The position numbers and the translations under genes are program-made. A stretch of DNA of 13,421 bases from Candidatus Bathyarchaeota archaeon. GTDB lineage: Archaea; Thermoproteota; Bathyarchaeia; Bathyarchaeales; Bathyarchaeaceae. The notes under the pieces were generated by a model, which saw only the letters and a list, made by a program, of their open reading frames with translations, was not told where the DNA came from and searched no databases. This document shows, one piece after another, positions 1 to 6,866 of the stretch (position 1 is the first letter of the stretch; each line of letters starts with the position of its first letter). The stretch spans positions 1 through 13,421 of the forward strand of contig QMYO01000014.1 in NCBI GenBank assembly GCA_003662715.1. Direction: 5' to 3'.

Positions 1-1203
1 CACAGCGTTCAGTCCAACCCGATACTTTCGATAGGTTAGGGCGATGTCAGAGAATATTGTTTTACGTATTTCAGGGTCAAGAAACTCATGAGCCTCCTCA
101 AGGGTTATCAGAAGAGTTGGAAGCTTTTTCCATTCCTCAAAATTGTTTTCCCACATTCGCTTATAATGATATGCAACATTGGATGCTGTTAGACAGGTGA
201 TGTTTTGTTGCTCTTCAGAACTTATACCCGATATGTCGATGAGGCAGGTTATTCCTTTGCTAACGTTTTGGATTACATCATCAATGAAGTTGTAGTCGGA
301 AGCAGGAAAGAGATTTGGCGGAAGGTCAGAAAGCTTGCTCATCAGAGCCTCAATAACGCTTTTTGCTTTATAATTGATGAGTTTGCCAACTCCTACATAT
401 CCTTCGGCGCCATAAGCTTCAAGCGACTTCTCTATCCAGGTACTGCCTAAGTTCTCGTACAGTCTGTTAGCAACTCTTATCTGGGGCTTACCTATTTCAG
501 GGAAAATCGTTCGCAATCTCCCCGGATGAAGAGTGTGCAAGCCTATACATAACTTGCCTTCCCTAGCTGAATAGTAGCGGACCTTGGTATGGAAAAGCGG
601 GTGGTCTCGTAGACCCTTCTGAGGCTCTATGCCTTTCCCTGTCAACAACTGACCAGCAAAGTCGAAAATAAGAGCGACAGTTTTAGGACTATAATCTATA
701 ATACGAGCGTTTAAGATAAGTTCTGTATTTGTCTTTCCTGACCCCGTCATTCCAAACATACCCATCATAAGAGGAATAGCTTCAACACTTATGCCCACAG
801 AGCTAAGCAGCTGCTCACCGGAACGCAAGCGGCCTATCTCTAGGTCTCCAGTAAGCCTTAGAGCAGAAGAATCCTCTTTTCCAGTTGTATACACCTTGTC
901 TCTATAATCAGGATTGAACGTTGGAGAACGAGTCTTGCCATCTCTCTTTTCTAGAAATAGAACAGCCTCTACCTGCCTATAGCTGGAATAGGGGCCAAAA
1001 GACTCTTTTCCTTCTGCTTCGCGAAGTTGCTCATGCATATCTAGGGTTGATGAACTTCTAGCATCTACAATACGCGCATAGAAGCTTCTATCACCAGAAT
1101 CTATTCTGACTATTTGCCCGAAGGATAAATTGACTCCTTCATTGACAAAGAAGAAAACTTGGTCTTTACGCACCTCACGTATGAACCCCACTGGCTCAGA
1201 CAC
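1..1203 (-). CDS. herA: HerA-like hexameric DNA translocase/ATPase (3' end cut off by the window)
   Basis: The 401 residues seen form the N-terminal and most of the ATPase part of a HerA/FtsK-type ATPase. Residues 1-100 fit the beta-barrel (HAS-barrel) domain that HerA proteins carry. Walker A is GMTGSGKT at 151-158. An acidic loop DFAGQL at 181-186 stands where HerA usually has D-x-x-G-E. Walker B is LITLEEAHEFLD at 365-376 with the HerA-type EEAH, followed by TYRKYRVGLN. Known family role: a ring ATPase that loads with NurA on DNA ends and drives resection. The start is inferred as GTG at 1203, overlapping the end of nurA by 8 bases, with GGGAGTGG just upstream. The overlap implies translational coupling and a HerA-NurA complex. 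The C-terminus lies outside the window. It could be a HerA paralogue rather than the recombination HerA, since no mre11 or rad50 is visible here. Confidence 0.88.
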   Translation of the reverse strand, partial: MSEPVGFIREVRKDQVFFFVNEGVNLSFGQIVRIDSGDRSFYARIVDARSSSTLDMHEQLREAEGKESFGPYSSYRQVEAVLFLEKRDGKTRSPTFNPDYRDKVYTTGKEDSSALRLTGDLEIGRLRSGEQLLSSVGISVEAIPLMMGMFGMTGSGKTNTELILNARIIDYSPKTVALIFDFAGQLLTGKGIEPQKGLRDHPLFHTKVRYYSAREGKLCIGLHTLHPGRLRTIFPEIGKPQIRVANRLYENLGSTWIEKSLEAYGAEGYVGVGKLINYKAKSVIEALMSKLSDLPPNLFPASDYNFIDDVIQNVSKGITCLIDISGISSEEQQNITCLTASNVAYHYKRMWENNFEEWKKLPTLLITLEEAHEFLDPEIRKTIFSDIALTYRKYRVGLNAV

Positions 1204-2212
1204 GTTCAATCCACTCCCATTCAAATGCATGTCTTACTCCGTGAAGTTCATCGGGGAAGCTACATGAAAGCTCTTCCATATGGATTTTGTCTAGTAAGCC
1301 GGCGCTAGCTAACATTTCTTCAATTTGATCATGATAGTGAAGAAGCTTTGAGTCAGACGGGGTGGAAAAATCATGAGCAAGCCAAAGAGCAATTGGATAT
1401 CCAAGACATCTTGGATCTTCCGAGATGGAAGTGAGTGGAGAAAGCAGTTCGTCGATTTCATAATTAGCCAGATAATCCATTATGTCACACCGAAAAATGC
1501 GCGGGCTTTCTTCACATAACTTTACAATGGATACATCACCATACAAACTTTGATCTTTGTTTGCTTTTCTAATGGGATGATAAACCCACATCCCATAAGG
1601 TGAAAGCATGGTCGTAGTAGCGACAAAGTCCCTACCTTTTTCATCATGAAGCAACGGAGAATTTTTGCTTATGGCCAAAAGACGGATTTCCTCTTTTTTG
1701 CATTCCTCATATAGTGACACGCGAAATTTCCTTTCCCCACCAAAGTAGCCTCCACCATCTAATAAGAAGTATTTACTACGACCATGGGTATGGTCGTAGT
1801 AAGATATCGGAATTCTTCCACGTAGAATATTTAGAGCCATTTGACTTTCCAGTTCAATTCTGAAATCCTTTAAGAAATTACTACGACCATACGCATCTCC
1901 AATTACTGTGCATAATCTTTCTTCGTAGCCCCAGTCTACATTGCGTTCCTCTACAGAAGCATATGCTGCTCGCATGAGGTAGATGCCCCAGTTGTTTGCT
2001 CTTTTCAGGGTTCTCGTCGAGCAGTCTACGGCTAGAAAGTGTACATTACAATTTTTCATTCTTTTCAGAGGTTTTATTCTAGATTTTTCGGGTTTAACCG
2101 CTATTACGGGTTCTTTTCTAACTTCTGGACACCCAACTACTCGTCCTTTATCTATGTATTCGCTTAGTTTTTTCTTCATTTCAGCTAAATCTTCTAGGAT
2201 TTTGTCGTTCAT
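1196..2212 (-). CDS. nurA: NurA-domain nuclease, partner of the downstream HerA
   Basis: The 338-residue protein has the NurA layout. There is an early strand with an acidic residue (FLAVDCST, D63), a central LLDGGGYF strand (D152), a basic and polar pair in ISKNSPLL (K183, S185), and a late YPIALWLAHDFS with H280. In the family these acidic residues bind Mn for 5'-3' exonuclease and ssDNA endonuclease activity, and the partner HerA supplies DNA translocation. The ATG at 2212 is preferred over the GTG at 2230, because GGAG (2223-2226) sits 8 bases before it and the longer form would swallow this ribosome binding site. The gene lies 62 bases after the winged-helix gene and overlaps herA by 8 bases, so the three form one operon. 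Sequence divergence is high, so the family call rests on motif order and the neighbour. The unusual repeated word inside the gene is listed separately. Confidence 0.82.
   Translation of the reverse strand: MNDKILEDLAEMKKKLSEYIDKGRVVGCPEVRKEPVIAVKPEKSRIKPLKRMKNCNVHFLAVDCSTRTLKRANNWGIYLMRAAYASVEERNVDWGYEERLCTVIGDAYGRSNFLKDFRIELESQMALNILRGRIPISYYDHTHGRSKYFLLDGGGYFGGERKFRVSLYEECKKEEIRLLAISKNSPLLHDEKGRDFVATTTMLSPYGMWVYHPIRKANKDQSLYGDVSIVKLCEESPRIFRCDIMDYLANYEIDELLSPLTSISEDPRCLGYPIALWLAHDFSTPSDSKLLHYHDQIEEMLASAGLLDKIHMEELSCSFPDELHGVRHAFEWEWIERV
1608..1890. repeat. Four copies of a 12-13 base word inside nurA, two forming a hairpin
   Basis: TTACTACGACCAT occurs at 1773-1785 and 1878-1890. Its reverse complement occurs at 1790-1802, and again as the 12-base ATGGTCGTAGTA at 1608-1619. 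The copies at 1773-1785 and 1790-1802 are perfect inverted arms of 13 bp around a 4-base loop (gggt). Read in nurA, the copies give different peptides: GRSN, GRSK, YYDH and ATTTM. The shared element is therefore the DNA or RNA, not a protein motif. Function unknown. The mRNA hairpin lies just before the D152 active-site strand. Confidence 0.75.
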
Positions 2213-2274
2213 TAGGTGCTCTCCTTTCACAAGAACCTAGTAAGTAATCTATAGCTCATTTCTTGGAATTTCGC

Positions 2275-2703
2275 TTACTTATTACTTTTGACAAAACTTA
2301 ACGCATGCCTTGCTGTCTTAGTCATCATCCTATAACGTCGACGGTTAGATGCTCCGCCCTTAGCTAGAACTCCGTGGTCAGCCATCCGAGATAAATAGGT
2401 TGAGACCGTGCTTAGGCTAATGGGTTGTTTAAATTCTTCCTCATATGCGGATTGTATATCTCTGGAGGTAAACCACATGATGGGGAAGTATTTCTCAACG
2501 ATCCGACGGACCATGTCAAACTTAGAGCGTTTAGAAGCAGTGTTCACCCATTCGGGATTTTCCTCTTCAGGTATGCCCCCAAGCAATTCAACAATATCTA
2601 ACAAGCGAATGGCTTTTTCCCTTGTCACATGTCCTTCAAAGGTCACGATATAACGATTCCCGCTTCCATCAAAGACCTCCACTCGCATTTTCCTAGCTGG
2701 CAT
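2275..2703 (-). CDS. Winged-helix DNA-binding protein heading the NurA-HerA operon
   Basis: A 142-residue basic protein. Residues 6-45 (MRVEVFDGSGNRYIVTF and a following helix) look like a small beta-alpha domain. Residues 62-130 predict a winged helix: helix RRIVEKYF, a second helix TSRDIQSAYEEEF, a recognition-type helix SLSTVSTYLSRMADHG, and a wing rich in R (RRRYR). Similar small two-part proteins occur beside HerA/NurA genes in other archaea as far as I recall, but I cannot name a characterised member. The ATG at 2703 is preferred over GTG 2712 because GGAAAGGTG lies 6 bases before it. It is the first gene of the operon and reads away from the putative origin. A 13-bp palindrome 24 bases upstream could be its own operator (inference). 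It could be a transcription regulator or a structural partner of HerA-NurA. Confidence 0.7.
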   Translation of the reverse strand: MPARKMRVEVFDGSGNRYIVTFEGHVTREKAIRLLDIVELLGGIPEEENPEWVNTASKRSKFDMVRRIVEKYFPIMWFTSRDIQSAYEEEFKQPISLSTVSTYLSRMADHGVLAKGGASNRRRYRMMTKTARHALSFVKSNK

Positions 2704-2726
2704 CCAGAACACCTTTCCGTCAAACC

Positions 2727-2739
2727 GTTAACAGTTAAC
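2727..2739. promoter_or_regulatory. Palindrome GTTAACaGTTAAC upstream of the winged-helix gene
   Basis: Two adjacent GTTAAC words separated by one base form a 13-base perfect palindrome 24 bases before the ATG at 2703. This is the usual form and place of an archaeal operator for a winged-helix dimer. Single GTTAA(C/T/A) words recur across the adjacent gene-free region (2952, 2975, 2995, 3022). Binding by the neighbouring winged-helix protein is inference. Confidence 0.4.
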
Positions 2740-2899
2740 ATTCACAAGTTATAGAGATTGTGGTGAGAATCAGAAAAAAGAAACGTTGAAAACATGCTTT
2801 AAAACAATAAAGAAGCAAAAATTACACGTTTTTTGTTTCACAAAGTTCACAGATGAGTAGGTTAGCTAAATATAGGAAGAAGACAGAATATTCTCGGTT

Positions 2900-2920
2900 C
2901 TCCAGTAGAAGTCAAGGGGT
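2900..2920 (+). promoter_or_regulatory. Origin recognition box 1
   Basis: CTCCAGTAGAA is followed after four bases by AGGGGT, with the same spacing as the archaeal ORB (dyad, then G-string). Its dyad matches the pattern less well than those of the other two boxes, while the G-string is exact. Expected ligand: Orc1/Cdc6, which contacts the dyad with its winged helix and the G-string with its AAA+ domain. Confidence 0.6.
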
Positions 2921-2942
2921 CGTCTCTCTACTCTATTTAGGA

Positions 2943-3040
2943 CATAAAAAAGTTAATTTTTGAAGAAGGGTTATGTTAAACGAATCATTAGATAGTTAAT
3001 TTCTCATTTGTTCACAAAAAAGTTAACTTTAAAAAGAAGG
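2943..3040 (+). repeat. Direct repeat of 27-28 bases inside the putative origin
   Basis: Copies at 2943-2969 and 3013-3040 share CA(T/C)AAAAAAGTTAA, a T-rich run and a closing AGAAGG. The two starts are 70 bases apart. Both lie between ORB 1 and ORB 2. They may be part of an unwinding region or binding sites for a second initiator or the winged-helix protein. Role not known. Confidence 0.55.
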
Positions 3041-3153
3041 ACGTTCAGGCTTAAGATGTTTTTCAACTATTTGGACAAAGACATGAAAAAGCAAGTTTCA
3101 GAAGGGGGTTGATAACTGTTTGATATTAATGGGATTTTCGAAAGATCGCCTCC

Positions 3154-3174
3154 ACCCCATGGTTTCCACTGGAA
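3154..3174 (-). promoter_or_regulatory. Origin recognition box 2 (inverted, strong dyad)
   Basis: On the minus strand TTCCAGTGGAAAC is followed after three bases by GGGGT, then GG. The dyad TTCCAGTGGAA is identical to the core I recall for mini-ORB elements of Pyrococcus and other archaea. It faces opposite to boxes 1 and 3, as is usual for archaeal origins with inverted boxes. Confidence 0.75.
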
Positions 3175-3210
3175 TAATGTGATTGATTAGAAAAGTTGTT
3201 GTGTTGACTC

Positions 3211-3270
3211 TTAACAAAAAATTCTATAAAATGCTCAAGTTTACTCTACAAAAATAATTAAATAAATATA
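3211..3270. other. Very AT-rich segment, candidate unwinding element
   Basis: By hand count 51 of 60 bases are A or T, with the last 20 (3251-3270) containing none but A and T. It lies between the inverted ORB 2 and ORB 3, the place expected for the duplex-unwinding element of an archaeal origin. It could also simply be spacer. Confidence 0.5.
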
Positions 3271-3337
3271 ACCTAACTAACCAGCAGACGGCTCTTTCTT
3301 CGAAAGAAGAAAATATCTACATCTTCTTTATAGACGG

Positions 3338-3358
3338 CTCCAAAGGAAATATAGGGGT
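3338..3358 (+). promoter_or_regulatory. Origin recognition box 3
   Basis: CTCCAAAGGAAA is followed after three bases by AGGGGT, the closest full-length match of the three to the ORB pattern (dyad plus G-string). The nine bases before and into it, AGACGGCTC (3332-3340), are repeated at 3286-3294 without a following G-string. Confidence 0.75.
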
Positions 3359-3506
3359 CTGAGGGACTAGTAATCTCTTAATTCTTAAATTTTTGTTTAA
3401 CACAAACCCACTTAACTTTATTAAAAAACACCATTTCCTCTTCTTGATACTCTTCTTTTATTGCACTTTAGATTTTTATGGATTAACGTTTACTTTTTTG
3501 TAGGAG

Positions 3507-3560
3507 AGTTTTTATCTGTCGAGCTGAAGTTGAGGCTTCTCATGTATTTTACTGGTGGAG
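3507..3560 (+). promoter_or_regulatory. Promoter and ribosome binding site of cdc6
   Basis: GAGTTTTTATC at 3507-3516 is a plausible TATA box, giving a start site near 3540 and a short leader. GGTGGAG at 3554-3560 lies 7 bases before the ATG at 3568 and decides the start. The whole leader belongs to the origin-proximal region, so initiator binding could feed back on cdc6 expression (inference). Confidence 0.45.
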
Positions 3561-3567
3561 ATGTTTC

Positions 3568-4818
3568 ATGAAAGAATATACCATGTTAGATGACGTCTTT
3601 GAACGCTTCTTAGAGGGCACTAATATCTTCAAGGATAGAGAAGTGCTACGGCATGATTATGTTCCCGACAAACTTCCTCATCGTGAGAAGCAGATTTGTT
3701 ATCTAGGCGAAATCGTTGCGCCCGCTTTAAAAGGCGCTCGATGCTCGAACATTTTCGTCTATGGAAAAACAGGCACTGGAAAAACGGCTGTCATAAAATA
3801 TGTACTTAGTAAACTCTTAGGCAAGGCACGTGAGTTTGGAGCGCCGATCAAAGTTTGTTATGTGAACTGTAGGTTGGCAGGCACGGAATACAGAGTTTAC
3901 TCAAGCCTATGTGGCGCTATAGGTGTAAATGTGCCATTTACTGGTCTTGCGGTGGGAGAGGTCTTTGATCGGCTTAAGGCTGGTTTGGATTCAGAGAAAC
4001 TTCTTTTCATTGTTGTGCTTGATGAGATTGATGCGCTTATAAAGGCTCGAGGCGATGCGTTGCTTTATGAATTAACGAGGATAAATGAAGCCCTTAATGG
4101 CAGTAGGACTTCGATTGTGGGAATCTCCAACGACCTTCAATTCAAAGAGTTTCTTGATCCTCGAGTTTTAAGCTCCTTAAGTGAGGAGGAGATAGTTTTC
4201 AGACCATATGATGCCGCGGAGCTTCGGGATATTCTTTGGGATCGGGCTCAAATGGCTTTTCATGAAGGTGTAGTGCTTAGTGGCGCTGTAAGTTTATGTG
4301 CAGCATTGGCAGCAGCAGAACATGGTGATGCTCGCAGAGCCTTAGACCTCCTTCGTGTTGCGGGTGAGCTGGCGGAGCGTGAGGGTTCTGAACATATTGA
4401 TGAGGAGCATATAAGGCTGGCTGAAAAAAGGATTGAGCATGACCGCGTCGTGGAAGCTTTAAGGAATCTTCCCCCTCATCCAAAATTTGTTTTGTGTAGC
4501 GTTTACCTGCTGGGAAAGGCGAAGGTTAATTGCGCCATCACTGGTGACATATACGCGGTTTATTCTGAACTCTGTGATGAGGCAGGGCTTGCCCCTCTAA
4601 CTCAGAGACGTGTTAGCGGTTTGATTAACGAGTTAGATGTGATTGGATTATTGAACTCTCGGGTTGTTAGTATGGGGCGATATGGACGTACGAAAAAAAT
4701 TCGTTTAAGCATAGCGCGTAGTCTTATTAGGAAAGTGTTTACTAGCGATGATAGGCTTAGGCGTCTGATCAGCTATGAGCCCAAATGTTTGGCGGGAATT
4801 TCGCGTAGTCGGAGTTGA
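3568..4818 (+). CDS. cdc6: Orc1/Cdc6 replication initiator
   Basis: A 416-residue AAA+ initiator that binds ORB elements and loads the MCM helicase. The N-terminal LPHRE motif is at 36-40. Walker A is GKTGTGKT at 66-73 and Walker B is LDEID at 151-155. Sensor 1 is ISND at 186-189, followed by the initiator-specific region DPRVLSSLSEEEIVF (197-211). Sensor 2 is GDARRALDLLR at 253-263, and a C-terminal winged helix starts near 300. The length is normal for archaeal Orc1. The start is set by GGTGGAG at 3554-3560. Its last 44 bases overlap the DUF99 gene in another frame, so the two are probably co-transcribed. The gene-free region upstream carries its predicted binding sites, a common arrangement in archaea. 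All catalytic motifs are intact. Confidence 0.96.
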   Translation: MKEYTMLDDVFERFLEGTNIFKDREVLRHDYVPDKLPHREKQICYLGEIVAPALKGARCSNIFVYGKTGTGKTAVIKYVLSKLLGKAREFGAPIKVCYVNCRLAGTEYRVYSSLCGAIGVNVPFTGLAVGEVFDRLKAGLDSEKLLFIVVLDEIDALIKARGDALLYELTRINEALNGSRTSIVGISNDLQFKEFLDPRVLSSLSEEEIVFRPYDAAELRDILWDRAQMAFHEGVVLSGAVSLCAALAAAEHGDARRALDLLRVAGELAEREGSEHIDEEHIRLAEKRIEHDRVVEALRNLPPHPKFVLCSVYLLGKAKVNCAITGDIYAVYSELCDEAGLAPLTQRRVSGLINELDVIGLLNSRVVSMGRYGRTKKIRLSIARSLIRKVFTSDDRLRRLISYEPKCLAGISRSRS

Positions 4819-5356
4819 AGACGGAAGCTTCTGCAGAGAATCTCTAAACTATAATACTGACGAAACGCTGCTTGTTTGCATTTTATTTCGAAGAAACTGG
4901 ATAGAAAGCTTTCAAGCAGATACTATAAAAGTGGATGGTTTAGACGCTTCCAACAAACTCATTACAATGCTTCATCAATGGGTTTTTGACGCTGTTATGC
5001 TGGCAGGAATTTCTTTCGCAGGCTTCAACTTAGTGGACCCAACGCTAGTTTTTGAAGAATTCCATAAACCCGTTATTGTGATATCGCGAACAAAACCAGA
5101 TAATATTGCTGTGAAAAACGCTTTACTTCAACATTTTGAAGATTGGCGAATTCGTTGGAGCATCTTTGAGAAACTCGGTCCCGTGTATTCTATTGTTTCG
5201 ATACCCAACGAGCCGCCGCTATACGTGGAAGTTGTGGGCACTACACCAAATTGGGCGACAAAATTAATCCGCGCTTCTGCTATCTGTTGCAGAGTCCCAG
5301 AGTCTATACGAGTTGCTAGACTCGTTGCAAGGGGGCTTACGCGTAAGCCGTCGTAA
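4775..5356 (+). CDS. DUF99 (UPF0215) protein, endonuclease V-like fold
   Basis: The 193-residue protein fits the archaeal DUF99 family in length and motifs. These are VVGVEDGSF at 11-19 with acidic E15-D16, an FAGFNLVD strand at 81-88, PVIVISRTKPD at 99-109, and a C-terminal ATKLIRASAICCRVPESIRVA segment. The family has an RNase H-like fold related to endonuclease V, which cuts next to deaminated bases. Activity for DUF99 itself is not established to my knowledge. The ATG at 4775 is the only start codon ahead of the first motif, so the 44-base overlap with cdc6 seems real. Its 3' end overlaps the oppositely oriented polD small-subunit gene by 20 bases. Co-transcription with cdc6 suggests a role at or near replication (inference). 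Confidence 0.85.
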   Translation: MSPNVWREFRVVGVEDGSFCRESLNYNTDETLLVCILFRRNWIESFQADTIKVDGLDASNKLITMLHQWVFDAVMLAGISFAGFNLVDPTLVFEEFHKPVIVISRTKPDNIAVKNALLQHFEDWRIRWSIFEKLGPVYSIVSIPNEPPLYVEVVGTTPNWATKLIRASAICCRVPESIRVARLVARGLTRKPS

Positions 5357-6866
5357 AGGAGATAGGCGTAACCCTTAGTGTTTGAAGATTCACTATTGGA
5401 ACTATTCCTGGAGTGGGCTCTAGCCCCATTTTCCTTTGATATTGGGTTTGATTTTGCCAAGCGCCTGAGTTTACCATGAGGATTCCTCGGTATGCATTAT
5501 ACCCCAGTACATGCACGTGTCCAGCGTGAAAGACGTCAGGCACTCTTTCTATGACCATGAAGTCTCGCTTTTCCGGGGCTATAGGAGTCCTTTGTCCGTA
5601 GGTAGGCGCTAAATGCCTACTTTGCAAAAGAAGCTTCATAGCTTTGTCAGGTGTGTGAAAACTCACGTTTGGAGCAGCAGCTATAATGTCGTCTAGACTG
5701 CGTCCATGGTATAAAAGTAATTCCACGCCGTGGAGGCTAATCGCACATGGGTCCCCGAGAGAGAGTACTTTTCTAGCTTCATGTATTGGCTCAGCGTAAT
5801 CTTTGGGTATGGCGGGTTGCGGCAATGCCTTTCTTGATGCATCGTGGTTTCCAGGCATGATTATTAACTCAATGTAGTTTGGGATTTGTTCTATTAATTC
5901 TGCTACTGCTTGGTATTGTTTATAGATACTTTTTATTGTCAATTCCTTTATCTGTTCCGGATATACACCTACTCCGTCAACAAGGTCGCCAGCGATAATC
6001 ACATATTTAACATGGCTTGCTGTTTCTCTTAATTGTTTGTTTCCAAACTTTCCATTTAGCCAAGACAAGAATCGCTGAAACGCCTCTTGCATAAACATCT
6101 TGCTTCCAACATGCAAATCTGAAATGAGTGCCGCATAAACTGGTATTGAAGCCTTGTTCGGAGCTTTTTTAGGCACATCAGGAAGAAAGAAGTCTTCAGC
6201 GATGAGCAAGTCATTTCTTCCCTTAATGACGCTTATACATACAACTTGGTCCAACAATAATGTTTGGGCTTTTCCCATGACTTCTGAAGGCACAAATATC
6301 GTGGCACTGGCTTCTAGGTCCTCGATTGTTAAGAAAATTTTTTGGTTGCGTTCTCGCTTCTCAGTGATCATTCCGATAATCTTAAATTTCGAGTTGACTG
6401 GAGCTTTAAGCGCTTCTGATATAGATGTTGCGTTTTTTGTGTCCATTCTTCTTCTCAAAATTTTTCGTATTCTTTTGAAGCGATCTTGAAAATATTCGAG
6501 GTATTCTTCCATAGACCCTGTTGTGCATATTTTGTCGGTGGGGTCTTCCATCACTTTTATCTCTGCCTCTATGTCTTTTGCGTATGCACGGAAAACAGTT
6601 TTTTTCGCTTCGATGATGGGAGGAGGCAGGGGCTGTTTTACTTCTTTTTTTTCAGGGAAAGCTTCTTTCATTATGTTTTCCAGAAAGCTTCTGTTGATGA
6701 ACAACGGTTTTTCAGAGAGCGCCTCAACTCTCTTGACGGCTTCCTCCATTAGCTTGATGGGGTCTTCTGTTTGAGACATCATTTCTAAAAAATCGAAAGC
6801 GTCTTTTTCCAGCTGGTAGCCAGCCGTTATTGCAAAGGAAACAGCTCTTTGAATCCTCTCGTTCAT
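5337..6866 (-). CDS. polB: DNA polymerase D small subunit (DP1, exonuclease subunit)
   Basis: The 509-residue protein is the small subunit of the archaeal replicative polymerase PolD. An N-terminal helical domain (1-75) leads via a linker to an OB fold (about 156-235) and a calcineurin-like phosphoesterase domain with all metal motifs. These are SDLHVGS 249-255, GDLVDG 293-298, PGNHD 338-342, YHGRSLDD 386-393 and HAGHVH 447-452, then NSGAWQNQT 466-474. This domain is the Mre11-like 3'-5' proofreading exonuclease, which works with the large catalytic subunit DP2. The DP2 gene is not in this window. Its ATG overlaps the DUF429 stop (ATGA), and GGAGG lies 11 bases upstream, so the two are translationally coupled. 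Nearness to cdc6 and the origin echoes the Pyrococcus cdc6-polD cluster, here with polB inverted. Confidence 0.95.
   Translation of the reverse strand: MNERIQRAVSFAITAGYQLEKDAFDFLEMMSQTEDPIKLMEEAVKRVEALSEKPLFINRSFLENIMKEAFPEKKEVKQPLPPPIIEAKKTVFRAYAKDIEAEIKVMEDPTDKICTTGSMEEYLEYFQDRFKRIRKILRRRMDTKNATSISEALKAPVNSKFKIIGMITEKRERNQKIFLTIEDLEASATIFVPSEVMGKAQTLLLDQVVCISVIKGRNDLLIAEDFFLPDVPKKAPNKASIPVYAALISDLHVGSKMFMQEAFQRFLSWLNGKFGNKQLRETASHVKYVIIAGDLVDGVGVYPEQIKELTIKSIYKQYQAVAELIEQIPNYIELIIMPGNHDASRKALPQPAIPKDYAEPIHEARKVLSLGDPCAISLHGVELLLYHGRSLDDIIAAAPNVSFHTPDKAMKLLLQSRHLAPTYGQRTPIAPEKRDFMVIERVPDVFHAGHVHVLGYNAYRGILMVNSGAWQNQTQYQRKMGLEPTPGIVPIVNLQTLRVTPISFTTAYA

Larger units (their letters stand above)
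2713..3567. other. oriC: Putative chromosomal replication origin (oriC) next to orc1/cdc6
   Basis: This 855-base stretch carries no credible gene and is strongly AT-rich. It separates two divergent transcription units, one of which encodes the Orc1/Cdc6 initiator. It contains three 21-base matches to the archaeal origin recognition box (2900-2920 +, 3154-3174 -, 3338-3358 +), a 27-28 base direct repeat, and a segment of about 85% A+T at 3211-3270. Placement of the origin beside cdc6 and near the PolD small subunit gene is known from other archaea such as Pyrococcus. Origin activity itself is inferred from this context and the boxes. Confidence 0.75.

Noticed and set aside
205..450. 81-codon plus-strand open frame
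   Set aside because: It lies antisense inside herA, whose minus frame shows clear ATPase motifs.
1..2703. Known HerA-based phage defence such as HerA with Sir2 or DUF4297
   Set aside because: The partner has NurA motifs and no Sir2 or DUF4297 domain, and there are no other defence or mobile genes in view.
3089..3109. Extra ORB suggested by GAAGGGGGTT at 3101-3110
   Set aside because: Only the G-string matches; the bases where the dyad should be do not fit.
2713..3567. A small gene or CRISPR leader/array in the long gap
   Set aside because: No open frame with coding character, and the repeats are only two copies with no spacer periodicity.
3545..3575. Extra ORB on the minus strand near the cdc6 start (CTCCACCAGTAAA)
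   Set aside because: No G-string follows, and the bases are explained by the ribosome binding site GGTGGAG.
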